Source: Lewinella sp. IMCC34183
Lineage (GTDB): Bacteria > Bacteroidota > Bacteroidia > Chitinophagales > Saprospiraceae
NCBI RefSeq assembly: GCF_003390915.1
Contig: NZ_QMEM01000006.1
Span: forward strand, 62,001 to 126,000
Direction of reading: 5' to 3'
Length of the DNA: 64,000 nucleotides
Shown here: in pieces, positions 18,952 to 28,384 of the stretch
Position numbering within the stretch: the stretch's first letter is position 1
How the letters are laid out: each line of letters starts with the position of its first letter
Translations under genes and position numbers: made by a program
The notes under the pieces: model-generated
Told to the model about the DNA's origin: nothing
Database searches by the model: none
The model's input: the letters and a program-made list of their open reading frames with translations, nothing else

Positions 18952-20655
18952 ATGATGCAGCCCTCCCAAAACCGCACCCGCGCCCAGGAAAGCCGGGCGG
19001 CCGTACAGCGCCTCTATATCGCCATGCGTCACCTACTCCTCCGCGGCAGCTACAAGCCGGGCGGTATGAGCGGCAAGACGCTAATGGACAACCTTATGAT
19101 CCTGCGGCCCGAGATCTACGGTTCCATTACGGACAGCGAGCGCGTCGAGCTCAACGGGTTACACTACGTATTCCAGCGCCTGCCGAAGGGCGTGGAGGAG
19201 TGCCGCTTCATCCGCCTCATCACGCGTGAGGGCTACGAGAACAGTCACTTCACCCCGATCGTGCCGCCCAAGCGCCGCCGCGAGGCCTACCGGATCGATA
19301 CCCACGAGATGTACATCGAGATGACCCGGGGGCGGAGCGATATCTACGACATCCTTACGCACCTGACCTTCCTGTACGCCGAGGCCAACAAGATCTACCG
19401 CAACAGCCTCGATAGCAAGGGCCGGCAAAAGCGCGAGTGGCAGCTGCTGGCCGAAATCGCCGACAAGGAGCAGCGGGGCGAAGACTTCAAGATCGAAACC
19501 GCCTACACCTACCTGAGTACCCTGCTGGGCCGTACGTACGACGAGGTTGTGGCCGCCTGCCGGCGCTTTGCCGACGAGGAGATGGTCAGCAGCCTCTTCC
19601 ACATCACCTACTGGCTGGGCCAACTGGCCAAGGAGGAACTGGAAAACGATCAGGACCGGGAGGTTTCCTTCTCCAGTTCCCTGCGGGAAAAGACCGGTCA
19701 CCACTACTTCGGCGAGCTCTGGGCGGATGCCGTCAAGGATATTCTGCTGGAGCGCGAGCTGTTCGACCGGCCGCTGCACGTGATCAGTGCCAACCTCCAC
19801 AGCGTGATGAACGCCCTCTTTGCACCCGCGGCCACCGCCCAGAAACTGCGCGTGGGTGGCTCGGTCTACGACGTGGCCCGCGCCCTCTCCCAGCCCGAAG
19901 GGCGCCCGCTGCGCGAGTCGGTCACCAAACTGGCCCTCAAGAACGGCATGGTGGAAGTCATCGACACCAGCGGCAGCAACATCGGCGTACAACTCTTCGA
20001 TACCGCCGCCTGCGACCCCGAGCTGATCAGCGCCGAACTGGGCTTCCGCCCCTACGACGACCCCAGCCGCGCGCCCGTCCTGCTCGTCATGGACTACGCC
20101 TTCGGCGAACAGGCCTACGAGAGCATGGACGAGCTGCTGCGCCCCTACCACGTACCCGGCAGCAAGGAAGTGCACCAGATGCCGGTCGAAAGCATCAACG
20201 TAATGGGCAAGGCCGGCATCCTGGAGGGCATCAAGGGCGACCTGATGATCCCCGACGCCCACGTATTCGAGGGGACGGCCGACAATTACCCCTTCGCCAA
20301 CGACTTCACGGTAGAGCAATTCGAGGGTAACGGCCTGGGCGTGTACGGCGGCCCCATGGTGACGGTACTCGGCACCAGCCTGCAGAACCGCCAGATCCTG
20401 GAATACTTCCTCGACAGCAGCTGGCGCGCCGTGGGGCTGGAGATGGAGGGCGCCCACTACCAGAAGGCCATACAGGCGGCCACCCATATCCGCAAGAGCG
20501 TCAACCCGAACCTGAAGCTGCGCTACGCCTACTACGCCAGCGACAACCCGCTGGTGACCGGCCACACGCTGGCCAGCGGAAGCCTGGGCGTGGACGGCGT
20601 AAAACCTACCTACCTGATCACGGTCCAGATACTTAAAAGCATCTTCGCAGCGTAG
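18952..20655 (+). CDS. DUF6909 protein with nucleosidase-like C-terminus
   Basis: 567 residues, soluble. The N-terminal half (MRHLLLRGSYKPGGMSGK and GRTYDEVVAACRRF) matches the pattern I associate with the Bacteroidota family DUF6909. The C-terminal third resembles a purine/uridine phosphorylase or AMP nucleosidase fold: VTVLGTSLQNRQILEYFL, then GLEMEGAHYQKA, which is the ribose-binding MEG motif, and finally an SDNPL stretch. A nucleoside- or nucleotide-binding role is therefore likely, but catalysis is unproven. The start codon has ATGATG; either Met is possible. Confidence 0.75.
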   Translation: MMQPSQNRTRAQESRAAVQRLYIAMRHLLLRGSYKPGGMSGKTLMDNLMILRPEIYGSITDSERVELNGLHYVFQRLPKGVEECRFIRLITREGYENSHFTPIVPPKRRREAYRIDTHEMYIEMTRGRSDIYDILTHLTFLYAEANKIYRNSLDSKGRQKREWQLLAEIADKEQRGEDFKIETAYTYLSTLLGRTYDEVVAACRRFADEEMVSSLFHITYWLGQLAKEELENDQDREVSFSSSLREKTGHHYFGELWADAVKDILLERELFDRPLHVISANLHSVMNALFAPAATAQKLRVGGSVYDVARALSQPEGRPLRESVTKLALKNGMVEVIDTSGSNIGVQLFDTAACDPELISAELGFRPYDDPSRAPVLLVMDYAFGEQAYESMDELLRPYHVPGSKEVHQMPVESINVMGKAGILEGIKGDLMIPDAHVFEGTADNYPFANDFTVEQFEGNGLGVYGGPMVTVLGTSLQNRQILEYFLDSSWRAVGLEMEGAHYQKAIQAATHIRKSVNPNLKLRYAYYASDNPLVTGHTLASGSLGVDGVKPTYLITVQILKSIFAA

Positions 20656-20688
20656 AAGATACGATCGTTTTTACCTGCCCAACCGTCC

Positions 20689-21546
20689 ATGAGCGTACGT
20701 TTACTTCTCGCCCTGCTGCTGGCGACCGCCGGCCTTGCCGGACAGGGTCTCCGACTTGACTCCATATTCCGCTCCTCCGAGCGCTACGCCGTCAATCCGC
20801 TCGTAAGCCTGCCGGCCGTCGCCCTGGGGGCCTACGCCAGCCAGGAACGGCTGCTGAGCCTGCAGGACAAGCCCCGCATCTCCCAGGAAACCCTGGACGC
20901 GCTCAACCCCGACGACGTCAACGGCTTCGACCGGGTGGCGCTGCGCATCAACGCCGACCGGGCCAAGGCGGCCGTGATTCGGAGCGACTACTTCTTCAAT
21001 ACCGGGCAGTGGCTACCCTTCGGACTCTTCCTCTGGAAGAAGTACCGGCGCGACTGGTTCGACATCACCATGATGTACCTCGAGGCGCAGGTGACGCAGG
21101 GGCTGTTCTACGGCTATGCTCCCTTCGGTCCGACGGCCGTCGACCGCTTCCGGCCGCGCGCCTACTTCGCCGATTTCCCGATCGACGACCGGCAGGACGG
21201 CAACCAGCGCAATAGCATGTTCAGCGGTCACGTATCGACCATGTCCACCGGCTTCTACTTCTTCGCCCGCATGGTCGACGACTACAACCCGCAATTCAGC
21301 GGCACCCAGCGGGCCCTGCTCTACGCGGGCGCTACGGTACCGGCCCTGTACGGCGGCTGGCTGCGCGTGCGCAGCGGCAAGCACTTCCCCTCGGACGCCT
21401 TGGTCGGCCTGGGCGTGGGCGCACTCAGCGGTATCGGTATCCCCAGCGTACACAAGTGGTGGAAGCAGCGTCACCGTAGCCGCCTGACCGTCAACCCCGT
21501 ATACGGCGGCGGTGCCGGGGGGCTGACACTCGTGCTGCGGTACTAG
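20689..21546 (+). CDS. Secreted PAP2-superfamily phosphatase, copy 1
   Basis: 285 residues with an N-terminal signal peptide. The PAP2 core is recognisable: motif 1 VDRFRPRAYF (the upstream Lys is not obvious), motif 2 FSGHVSTMSTG with the catalytic histidine, and motif 3 LRVRSGKHFPSDALVG with the second histidine and Asp. The C-terminus is Gly-rich and ends LTLVLRY, like an outer-membrane anchor strand. PAP2 enzymes hydrolyse lipid or polyprenyl phosphates and some are haloperoxidases. A paralogue of identical length follows after 59 bases. Confidence 0.82.
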   Translation: MSVRLLLALLLATAGLAGQGLRLDSIFRSSERYAVNPLVSLPAVALGAYASQERLLSLQDKPRISQETLDALNPDDVNGFDRVALRINADRAKAAVIRSDYFFNTGQWLPFGLFLWKKYRRDWFDITMMYLEAQVTQGLFYGYAPFGPTAVDRFRPRAYFADFPIDDRQDGNQRNSMFSGHVSTMSTGFYFFARMVDDYNPQFSGTQRALLYAGATVPALYGGWLRVRSGKHFPSDALVGLGVGALSGIGIPSVHKWWKQRHRSRLTVNPVYGGGAGGLTLVLRY

Positions 21547-21605
21547 CCGAACCCCCGCTCACGGCTCCGGTTTTACCTATCCCCTTCCAACGTTACACTC
21601 ACCAC

Positions 21606-22463
21606 ATGCCCCGACTTTACCTGCTGCTTTTCGTCCTCCTTCCTTTACTTCCTTTACGCGCCCAGTCTCCCGCACCGCTCGATCCCGAAACCGAGTCGGT
21701 CTACCGCGTACGCACCCTCTGGGAGGGGCTCGGCGGGCTGGCGGTGATGTCGGGCTCCACGGTGGGCATCGACCTGCTGCGCAAGAAAGACCCCATCCCC
21801 GACGAGACGCTGCGGCGGCTGCAGACGGCAGAAATCGGACGCCTGGACCGGTGGGGGCTCGAGCAGGACGCGCTCAAGCGGCGCAAGAGCGAGGAGGTTA
21901 GCGACTACTTCTTCAACGGCTCCGTCCTGCTACCCGTCGTCCTTATGGTCGATCGCAAGTTTCGCAAGGACTGGCTGGACATCGGGGTGCTGTACCTCCA
22001 GGCCCACGCCCTCTCGGCGGCCACCTACGCCTTCAGCCCGCTGGGCCCCCAGGTGATCGACCGCTACCGGCCGGTGGCCTACTACGACGAGCTGAGCTTC
22101 GACGAGCGCCGCTTCGGCAACAACCGCAACAGTTTCTTCAGCGGCCACGTCAGCACCACGGCGGTCGGCACCTTCTTCTTCACCAAGGTACTCTCGGACT
22201 ACAACCCCCAGTGGACCGGCGGGCACCGCGCGATCGCCTTTACCCTCGCTACCCTGCCCCCGGCCTTCGTGGCGGTACAGCGCGTGCGTGCCCTGAAGCA
22301 CTTCCCCACGGATACCGTAGTCGGCCTCGGGGTGGGCGCCTTTTTCGGCGTCATGGTCCCCCACGTGCACAAGAACTGGGCCCGCAACCACCGCAGCCGC
22401 CTGTCCATCGGCGGCAGCTACGGAGGGGGCGCGGGCGGGGCCGGCTTCACGCTTACCTTCTAA
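21606..22463 (+). CDS. Secreted PAP2-superfamily phosphatase, copy 2
   Basis: 285 residues, the same length and layout as the preceding gene: signal peptide, motif 1 VIDRYRPVAYY, motif 2 FSGHVSTTAVG, motif 3 RVRALKHFPTDTVVG, and a Gly-rich C-terminal end. It clearly arose by tandem duplication. In motif 3 the small residues before KHF in copy 1 (RSGKHF) are RALKHF here, so the usual Gly is Leu. Both histidines and the Asp remain. This suggests altered substrate choice rather than loss of activity, but that is inference. Confidence 0.82.
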   Translation: MPRLYLLLFVLLPLLPLRAQSPAPLDPETESVYRVRTLWEGLGGLAVMSGSTVGIDLLRKKDPIPDETLRRLQTAEIGRLDRWGLEQDALKRRKSEEVSDYFFNGSVLLPVVLMVDRKFRKDWLDIGVLYLQAHALSAATYAFSPLGPQVIDRYRPVAYYDELSFDERRFGNNRNSFFSGHVSTTAVGTFFFTKVLSDYNPQWTGGHRAIAFTLATLPPAFVAVQRVRALKHFPTDTVVGLGVGAFFGVMVPHVHKNWARNHRSRLSIGGSYGGGAGGAGFTLTF

Positions 22464-22536
22464 ATAAGCTGCGGGGGCGTACACGCAGGTGCGGTGAATT
22501 CCATTTGACAGGCTATCTTTCCCGGCAGCTAACCCA

Positions 22537-24531
22537 ATGCTCATGCTAGACCTGTCCATTCATGACCGCCCCAATGTTGACATCAGCTACCGCCACGTGG
22601 GCAGTACCGACGTAACGCGCTACGAAAAGATGCACGTGGAGGTATTCCGCGATTCGGCCCAGGCGTCCATCGCCGTGGCCCACGAGATCGCCGACCTGAT
22701 GCGCGCCAAAGCCGGGCAGGGAAAGCCCTGCGTACTGGGGCTGGCCACCGGCTCCAGCCCGATCCGGGTGTACGCCGAACTGGTGCGCCTGCACCGGGAG
22801 GAGGGGCTGGACTTTTCCCACGTTATCACCTTTAACCTCGACGAGTACTTCGAGCTGCCCCGCGGCAGCCGCCATTCGTACTGGTACTTCATGCACGAGC
22901 ACCTGTTCAACCACGTGAACGTGAAGCCGCGCAACATCCATATCCCCCAGGGCAACCTGGCACTCGACGAGGTCTACGAGCAGTGCATGGCCTACGAGGA
23001 GATGATCAAGCAGGAGGGCGGACTGGACTTCCAGCTGCTCGGTATCGGCCGCACCGGCCACGTGGGCTTCAACGAGCCGGGCTCCCACTCCCGCTCCCTC
23101 ACCCGCCTCATCACACTGGACCACCTGACCCGCGTCGACGCCGCCGGCGATTTCCAGGGGATCAGCAACGTACCCACGCGGGCCATCACCATGGGCATTC
23201 AGACGATCAGCCAGGCCCGGCGCATCGTGCTGCTGGCCTGGGGGCACAAGAAGGCGGAAATCATCCAGAAAACGATCGAGGGCGAACGCACCCCGGAAAT
23301 TCCCGCTACCTACCTGCAGGACCACCCCAACGTGACCATCCTGCTCGACGAGGAATCCAGTGCCGATCTCCGGCGCTTCAATACCCCCTGGCTGGTGGGG
23401 CCGTGCGACTGGACGGAAACCCTGGAACGCAAGGCCATCATCTGGCTCAGCCGCCACGTAGACAAGCCCATCCTGAAACTGACCGAGCGCGACTACAACA
23501 GCAATGGCATGTCGGACCTACTGGCCCTCCACGGCTCCGCCTACGACCTCAATATCCGCATGTTTAACCAGCTGCAGCACACCATCACCGGCTGGCCCGG
23601 GGGCAAGCCCGGCGTGGACGATTCGCAGCGCCCCGAGCGCAAGGACCCCGCCCGCAAGCGTGTCATCCTGTTCAGCCCTCACCCGGACGACGACGTCATC
23701 TCCATGGGCGGAACCTTCGCCCGGCTGGTGGACCAGGGCCACGACGTCCACGTGGTCTACCAGACCAGCGGCAACATAGCGGTGACGGACATTGACGCCC
23801 TGCGCTACGCCGAGTTCGCCCGCGACCTCACCGATAGCATGGGCGGCGGGAACGCCCGCCTGGAGTTCATCATTCAGGAACTGTCGTCCGGCAAGAATGA
23901 GACCGGCGTGGACCCGGTCGACGTGCGTACCATCAAATCCCTCATCCGCCGCGGGGAGGCCATTGCCGGGGCCCGCTTCGTGGGCCTGGACAACGACAAT
24001 ATCCACTTCCTGAACATGCCCTTCTACGAAACCGGTAAGAGCATCAAGGAAGATCTCGGACCCGAGGACATCCGCCTGGTGCGGGAGGTGATCGAACGGG
24101 TACAGCCCCACCAGATATTTGCCGCCGGCGACCTGGCGGACCCCCACGGCACCCATAAGGTATGCCTCGACGCCATCTTCCGCGCCCTCGAGCAACTGGA
24201 GGCCGAAAACCCCGACGCGATCGCCGATACCTGGCTGTGGCTCTACCGGGGGGCGTGGCAGGAGTGGCCGGTCCACGAGATCGAGATGGCCGTTCCCCTC
24301 AGCCCCGCCCAGGTGGAGGCCAAGCGCAATGCCATCTTCTTCCACCAGAGCCAGAAGGACGGTGCCATGTTCCAGGGTGAGGACCAGCGGGAATTCTGGC
24401 AGCGGGCCGAACAGCGCAACCGCGAGACCGCCCGCCTCTACAACCAGCTGGGCCTGACGGAATACGAGGCGATCGAGGCCTTCCGGCGGTGGCACTTTCG
24501 CTCGCTCGACCCACCCGCCACCGCTCACTGA
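22537..24531 (+). CDS. nagB: Glucosamine-6-phosphate deaminase fused to PIG-L/LmbE deacetylase domain
   Basis: 664 residues. Residues about 30-300 are NagB: LGLATGSSPIRVY, FNLDEYFELP and GIGRTGHVGFNEPGS carry the phosphate loop and catalytic residues. From about residue 375 a PIG-L/LmbE domain begins with the zinc motif SPHPDDD. NagB converts glucosamine-6-phosphate to fructose-6-phosphate and ammonia; LmbE-type domains remove N-acetyl groups from sugars. This long form is widespread in Bacteroidota, so the fusion is real. Together the two halves could process N-acetylglucosamine-derived substrates. The start may be the Met at 22537 or 22543. Confidence 0.92.
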   Translation: MLMLDLSIHDRPNVDISYRHVGSTDVTRYEKMHVEVFRDSAQASIAVAHEIADLMRAKAGQGKPCVLGLATGSSPIRVYAELVRLHREEGLDFSHVITFNLDEYFELPRGSRHSYWYFMHEHLFNHVNVKPRNIHIPQGNLALDEVYEQCMAYEEMIKQEGGLDFQLLGIGRTGHVGFNEPGSHSRSLTRLITLDHLTRVDAAGDFQGISNVPTRAITMGIQTISQARRIVLLAWGHKKAEIIQKTIEGERTPEIPATYLQDHPNVTILLDEESSADLRRFNTPWLVGPCDWTETLERKAIIWLSRHVDKPILKLTERDYNSNGMSDLLALHGSAYDLNIRMFNQLQHTITGWPGGKPGVDDSQRPERKDPARKRVILFSPHPDDDVISMGGTFARLVDQGHDVHVVYQTSGNIAVTDIDALRYAEFARDLTDSMGGGNARLEFIIQELSSGKNETGVDPVDVRTIKSLIRRGEAIAGARFVGLDNDNIHFLNMPFYETGKSIKEDLGPEDIRLVREVIERVQPHQIFAAGDLADPHGTHKVCLDAIFRALEQLEAENPDAIADTWLWLYRGAWQEWPVHEIEMAVPLSPAQVEAKRNAIFFHQSQKDGAMFQGEDQREFWQRAEQRNRETARLYNQLGLTEYEAIEAFRRWHFRSLDPPATAH

Positions 24532-24563
24532 TCCCTACCTCCAAGCCTATCCCCGCCCCCCTT

Positions 24564-25295
24564 ATGAGTTACTCCCTTTCCGGAAAAATTGCCGTCGTCA
24601 CCGGCGGAAGCAGCGGCATCGGCCGCAGCATCGTGGGCGCCCTGCGTACGCAGGGCGCCCGCGTGTACCTGCTTGACACTCGGGGCGACGACGAGGACCT
24701 CCGCCGCTGTGACGTGACCGACCAGGCCGCCGTCCGGGAAGCCATCGACGGGATTGCCGCCGGGAGCGGACTTGACGTGCTCGTCAACAACGCGGGTATC
24801 GGCTTCGTAGGCTCCCTCGAGAATACGGCGGAGGCCGACCTCGACCGCCTCTACGCCGTCAACGTAAAGGGGGTATACAATTGCGCCCTTGCCGCGGTAC
24901 CCCACCTGAAGCAGCGCGGCGGCGTGATCATCAACATGGCTTCCGTAGCCGGCACGGTAGGCATCGCCGACCGGTTCGCTTATTCCATGACCAAGGGAGC
25001 TGTCCTGAGCATGACCTACTCGATCGCCAAGGACTACCTCACCGCGGGGATCCGCTGCAACAGCATCTCTCCGGCGCGGGTCCACACGCCGTTCGTGGAC
25101 CGATACCTGGCCGACAATTATCCCGGCCGAGAGAAGGAGATGTACGCCACCCTCGCCGCTACCCAGCCGATCGGCCGCATGGGACGGCCGGAAGAGGTCG
25201 GCCAGCTGGTCGCCTACCTGTGCTCCGACGCGGCGGGCTTCATTACGGGGACGGACTTCCCCATCGACGGCGGCTTCATCCGGCTGAACGCCTAG
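24564..25295 (+). CDS. Short-chain dehydrogenase, similar to 2-keto-3-deoxy-L-fuconate dehydrogenases
   Basis: 243 residues from the Met of MSYSLSGKIAVVTGG; an upstream Met at 24489 lies inside nagB and is rejected. The cofactor motif is TGGSSGIG. NNAG, the catalytic Ser in INMASVAG, and Tyr and Lys in YSMTKG are all present. The C-terminal stretch SPARVHTPFVDRYLADNYPG with TGTDFPIDGGFI is the pattern I associate with Bacteroidota enzymes of the L-fucose/L-fuconate pathway, which oxidise a 2-keto-3-deoxy sugar acid. No other fuconate-pathway gene is adjacent, so the substrate is tentative. It follows nagB by 32 bases. Confidence 0.85.
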   Translation: MSYSLSGKIAVVTGGSSGIGRSIVGALRTQGARVYLLDTRGDDEDLRRCDVTDQAAVREAIDGIAAGSGLDVLVNNAGIGFVGSLENTAEADLDRLYAVNVKGVYNCALAAVPHLKQRGGVIINMASVAGTVGIADRFAYSMTKGAVLSMTYSIAKDYLTAGIRCNSISPARVHTPFVDRYLADNYPGREKEMYATLAATQPIGRMGRPEEVGQLVAYLCSDAAGFITGTDFPIDGGFIRLNA

Positions 25296-25325
25296 TCGTA
25301 CCGACCCGGCGGAGGAAATTACGCG

Positions 25326-25340
25326 GGAAAATAATTTTCC
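25326..25340. promoter_or_regulatory. 15-bp perfect palindrome upstream of CHU_C protein 1
   Basis: GGAAAATAATTTTCC: two 7-base arms around a single A. It lies 72 bases upstream of the 10-bp inverted repeat at the gene start. It is a candidate operator or promoter-proximal element for the large surface protein gene. No protein is known to bind it. Confidence 0.4.
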
Positions 25341-25374
25341 GGTCGCCGAAACAGTTAGTAGAGCAGAGCTCGCG

Positions 25375-25411
25375 CTCCGATCCCCTTTTATTAAAGCTTT
25401 AGGGATCGGAG
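25375..25411 (+). promoter_or_regulatory. 10-bp inverted repeat abutting the GTG start
   Basis: CTCCGATCCC and GGGATCGGAG form a perfect 10-base stem around a 17-base AT-rich loop. The right arm ends on the base before the GTG at 25412. In RNA this would hide the start and the only purine-rich ribosome-binding-like sequence. It has no U-run on either strand, so it is not a terminator. An in-frame GTG at 25445 would escape the stem. Confidence 0.5.
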
Positions 25412-28234
25412 GTGACTATTGTCCGTCTCTCATCTACCTACGCTGTGTTTTCACGTACCGCCACCCGGTGCCTGAGCCTCGCCTTCTGTGCGGTGCTCCT
25501 GTGCCCCTCCCTGTCCGCCCAGGACGACTGCTCCTTCCCCTCAACCGTCAGGTCGTTGCTGCCCAACCCCTCCCTGGAGGAGTTTCACTCCGGGCAGGAC
25601 GGATGCGCCTCCCAGCAGCCCAACGGCCTTCCCGACGGCAGCAATCAGGCAAATTGCCTGGTGGGCTGGCAGCGGGTATCCAGCGGCACCACGGACGCCT
25701 GGAACGCCTTCACGCTGCCCGGCGCCGCGCCCAGCTTCCCCGCCGAGCTGCCCCAGCCCATGCCCAGCGGTACGAGTGCCGCGGGCTTCTGGATCGGCAT
25801 CAAGGACACCGACGGCAAGCAATTTCACAACGGCGACCGTACCTGGGCTACCCACTACCGCGAATACCTGGGGGCCTGCTTCGGGGAGGGCGAGGGCCTG
25901 CAGCGGGGGCTCGACTACCGGCTCACCTTCTACCTCGGGTTCATGAAGGAGCAGAACTACGCTTACCTCGGCCACGACGTCAACATGGCCTCGCCCTCCG
26001 GCGTGGAACTGGCGGTTTACGGCGTTCGTGAATGCAGCCAACTTAACTATGGCAGATTTTACGACTGCCCGGAGACCGCCGGGGCGCCGGGGTACGAACT
26101 TATCGCCACCGTGACGGTAGACGGGGAGCCCGGCACCTGGACGCCCGCCACCGTAGACTTTATTTCTCCCAATGACTACGCGGCCTTCGTTATCGGCGGA
26201 TCGTGCGCGGAGGACATCAAGCGGGAGGACTCCGAGTACTACCGCAACTACTACTTCATCGATGATATCATCGTCAACCGGACTTCCTTTTTTGAGGAGC
26301 CCGTCGCCGGCCCGGTTTCCGTAAGCGGGCAGAGCGTGTGCGCCGACGAGATCATCCTTTCCGGTACCCCCGCCCCGGACGCGACCTACCAGTGGTTTCA
26401 GGACGGCGTGGCACTGGAGGGAGCTACCGATCCTACGCTCTCCCTGACTCCTTCTCCCAGCCTGGACGGAGGCTATACCCTGCGCATCGAAACCCCCGCG
26501 GGCTGCGCCACCACCGAACCGGTCAACATCCAGCGGCCGGTGATCCACGACCAGTTTCCCGACTCGGTAGCCCTGTGCAGGGAAGGCGGTCAGGTTACGG
26601 TTTTTCCCTCCGAGCGCACCACGGGCAGCTATACCTGGAGCGACGGCAGTACGAATGGCTACCTCACCGTTACCGAGCCCGGCACCTACTCGGTGACGAT
26701 CAGCTCGTCCTGCCAGGACCGGGTGGAAACCTTCACCGCCGTGGAAACGGCCGACATCTCCTACCGCTACCGGATGAGCCCCGAACAACCTTGCGCGGGC
26801 GATACCGTCGAGGTTACCCTGGAGACGGGCTGGTACGCTCCCATGGTGATCTTCACCCTATCGGACGAGCGGCGGTTCTACACGATTCCGAACCAGCCCA
26901 TTCAGGTAGTCGCCGGGGAGACCGACTGGATAGAGGGTTTCATCGTCACCTCCTGCAACATGTACTCCGATACCGTGACCGTTTCCGCCCTCGAACCCTA
27001 CGTGGCGGAGGCTCACGTCCGCGACCTGAACTGCGTGGGCCCGGACGGCAGCATCAGCCTGGATATCGGGGGCGAGCAGCCCGACCGCTACGCCTGGACC
27101 GGCCCCGACGGATCGCCCCTGCCGGCCACCGGGCCGGAGATCACGGCGGACCGGAGCGGCGACTATACCGTCTCCCTCACCGGACCGGGGCGCTGCCCCA
27201 CCCCCCTGACGGTTTCCGTCGCGGACCGGGAGTTCACCGCGGACATCCTTACCACCGACGCCAGCTGCGGCGGCGACGGCACGGCCAGCGCGTTGCTTTC
27301 CGGTGGCACCCCACCCTACTCCCTGGAGTGGCTGGCCACGGCCGACCAGCCGTTACTGGCCGGACAAACCACGGTACTGACCGACCTGGACCGCGGCAGC
27401 TACCTCGCGCGGGTACGCGACGGGGGCGGCTGTGAAACCATGACCGAGTTTACCATCGACGGGCCGGATCCCCTGCAGATGCGGGCGGAGGTGGACGTCA
27501 CGGGCTGTTCACCCGAAACTATTGCCACACTGGACATCACCGCATCCGGCGGCACCGCCCCCTATACTTACGCGGTCAGCGGCCTGCCGCTACAGACCTC
27601 GGCCACCATCACCGACCTCGACGCCGGAGACTACTCCGTACAGGTCATCGATGCCCATAACTGCACCACCATGCCGTGGAACACCACCGTGACGCTGCCC
27701 GATCCCGTCGCCGTAGCCCTGCGGGGGGCCGACCGCGTCAACCTGGGCGCTACCGCGGCCCTCACCCTGGACATCACCGGCACCGATCCTGACGAAGCCC
27801 TCATTTTCTGGGATACCGACACGGAGATCGAGTTTCCCGACGGCCCGCTGGAAGGAGTGATCGCTCCCGAGGCCGCGGCGACCATTGCCGTGGAGGTCGT
27901 GACGCCGGACGACTGCATCTATACCGACAGCCTCCACGTCAGCGTCTTCGACGGGGCACAGACCTACGTCCCCACGGCGTTCAGCCCCAACGGCGACGGG
28001 AACAATGACCGCTTTGAAATCTACCCCAACCTGGGCGTAACGGGAGTCGAGCACTTCCGGGTGTTCGACCGCTGGGGCGGGCTGGTCTTCGAGCAATCCG
28101 GTGAGGAGGTCGCCTGGGACGGTACCGCCAACGGAAGCCCCCTCAACACCGGCACCTATTTTTACGAGGGGGCCATACGGTTGCGCCGGGGTGCGATCGT
28201 CCCCCTGAAGGGCACGATCTTACTGACCCGGTAA
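25412..28234 (+). CDS. Large secreted surface protein with CHU_C C-terminus, copy 1
   Basis: 940 residues from GTG 25412; GTG 25445 gives a more compact signal peptide and is a good alternative. Mature order: an N-terminal beta-sandwich of about 270 residues (SLLPNPSLEEF to YYFIDDIIVNR), two Ig-like modules, a middle with Pro/Asp-rich PKD- or SprB-like repeats (TASALLSGGTPPYSLEW, ITASGGTAPYTYAVSGL), and a C-terminal gliding-motility-associated CHU_C domain (TYVPTAFSPNGDGNNDRF, VFDRWGG, GTYFYEG). CHU_C domains direct export through the type IX system and attachment to the surface. Binding target unknown. The next gene is a paralogue. Confidence 0.87.
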   Translation: MTIVRLSSTYAVFSRTATRCLSLAFCAVLLCPSLSAQDDCSFPSTVRSLLPNPSLEEFHSGQDGCASQQPNGLPDGSNQANCLVGWQRVSSGTTDAWNAFTLPGAAPSFPAELPQPMPSGTSAAGFWIGIKDTDGKQFHNGDRTWATHYREYLGACFGEGEGLQRGLDYRLTFYLGFMKEQNYAYLGHDVNMASPSGVELAVYGVRECSQLNYGRFYDCPETAGAPGYELIATVTVDGEPGTWTPATVDFISPNDYAAFVIGGSCAEDIKREDSEYYRNYYFIDDIIVNRTSFFEEPVAGPVSVSGQSVCADEIILSGTPAPDATYQWFQDGVALEGATDPTLSLTPSPSLDGGYTLRIETPAGCATTEPVNIQRPVIHDQFPDSVALCREGGQVTVFPSERTTGSYTWSDGSTNGYLTVTEPGTYSVTISSSCQDRVETFTAVETADISYRYRMSPEQPCAGDTVEVTLETGWYAPMVIFTLSDERRFYTIPNQPIQVVAGETDWIEGFIVTSCNMYSDTVTVSALEPYVAEAHVRDLNCVGPDGSISLDIGGEQPDRYAWTGPDGSPLPATGPEITADRSGDYTVSLTGPGRCPTPLTVSVADREFTADILTTDASCGGDGTASALLSGGTPPYSLEWLATADQPLLAGQTTVLTDLDRGSYLARVRDGGGCETMTEFTIDGPDPLQMRAEVDVTGCSPETIATLDITASGGTAPYTYAVSGLPLQTSATITDLDAGDYSVQVIDAHNCTTMPWNTTVTLPDPVAVALRGADRVNLGATAALTLDITGTDPDEALIFWDTDTEIEFPDGPLEGVIAPEAAATIAVEVVTPDDCIYTDSLHVSVFDGAQTYVPTAFSPNGDGNNDRFEIYPNLGVTGVEHFRVFDRWGGLVFEQSGEEVAWDGTANGSPLNTGTYFYEGAIRLRRGAIVPLKGTILLTR

Positions 28235-28286
28235 CCCCAAAAAAACCGGGCGGCGGCGCGAACAAGTGAATTAGTTCGGGTATATA

Positions 28287-28318
28287 TTGTGTAGAGCGTA
28301 TAACTATTGTTATATTTG
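28287..28318 (+). promoter_or_regulatory. Bacteroidota-type promoter for CHU_C protein 2
   Basis: TTG at 28287-28289, a 21-base AT-rich spacer, and TATATTTG at 28311-28318, an exact TAnnTTTG. The predicted start near 28325 gives a leader of about 60 bases to ATG 28385 or about 33 to GTG 28358. This indicates independent transcription of the second surface protein gene. Confidence 0.7.
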
Positions 28319-28384
28319 CTCTGCGTTCTATAACACTTTGAACTAAACACATACACTGTGACAACCGCCCAGTTTGTCCTCTTG

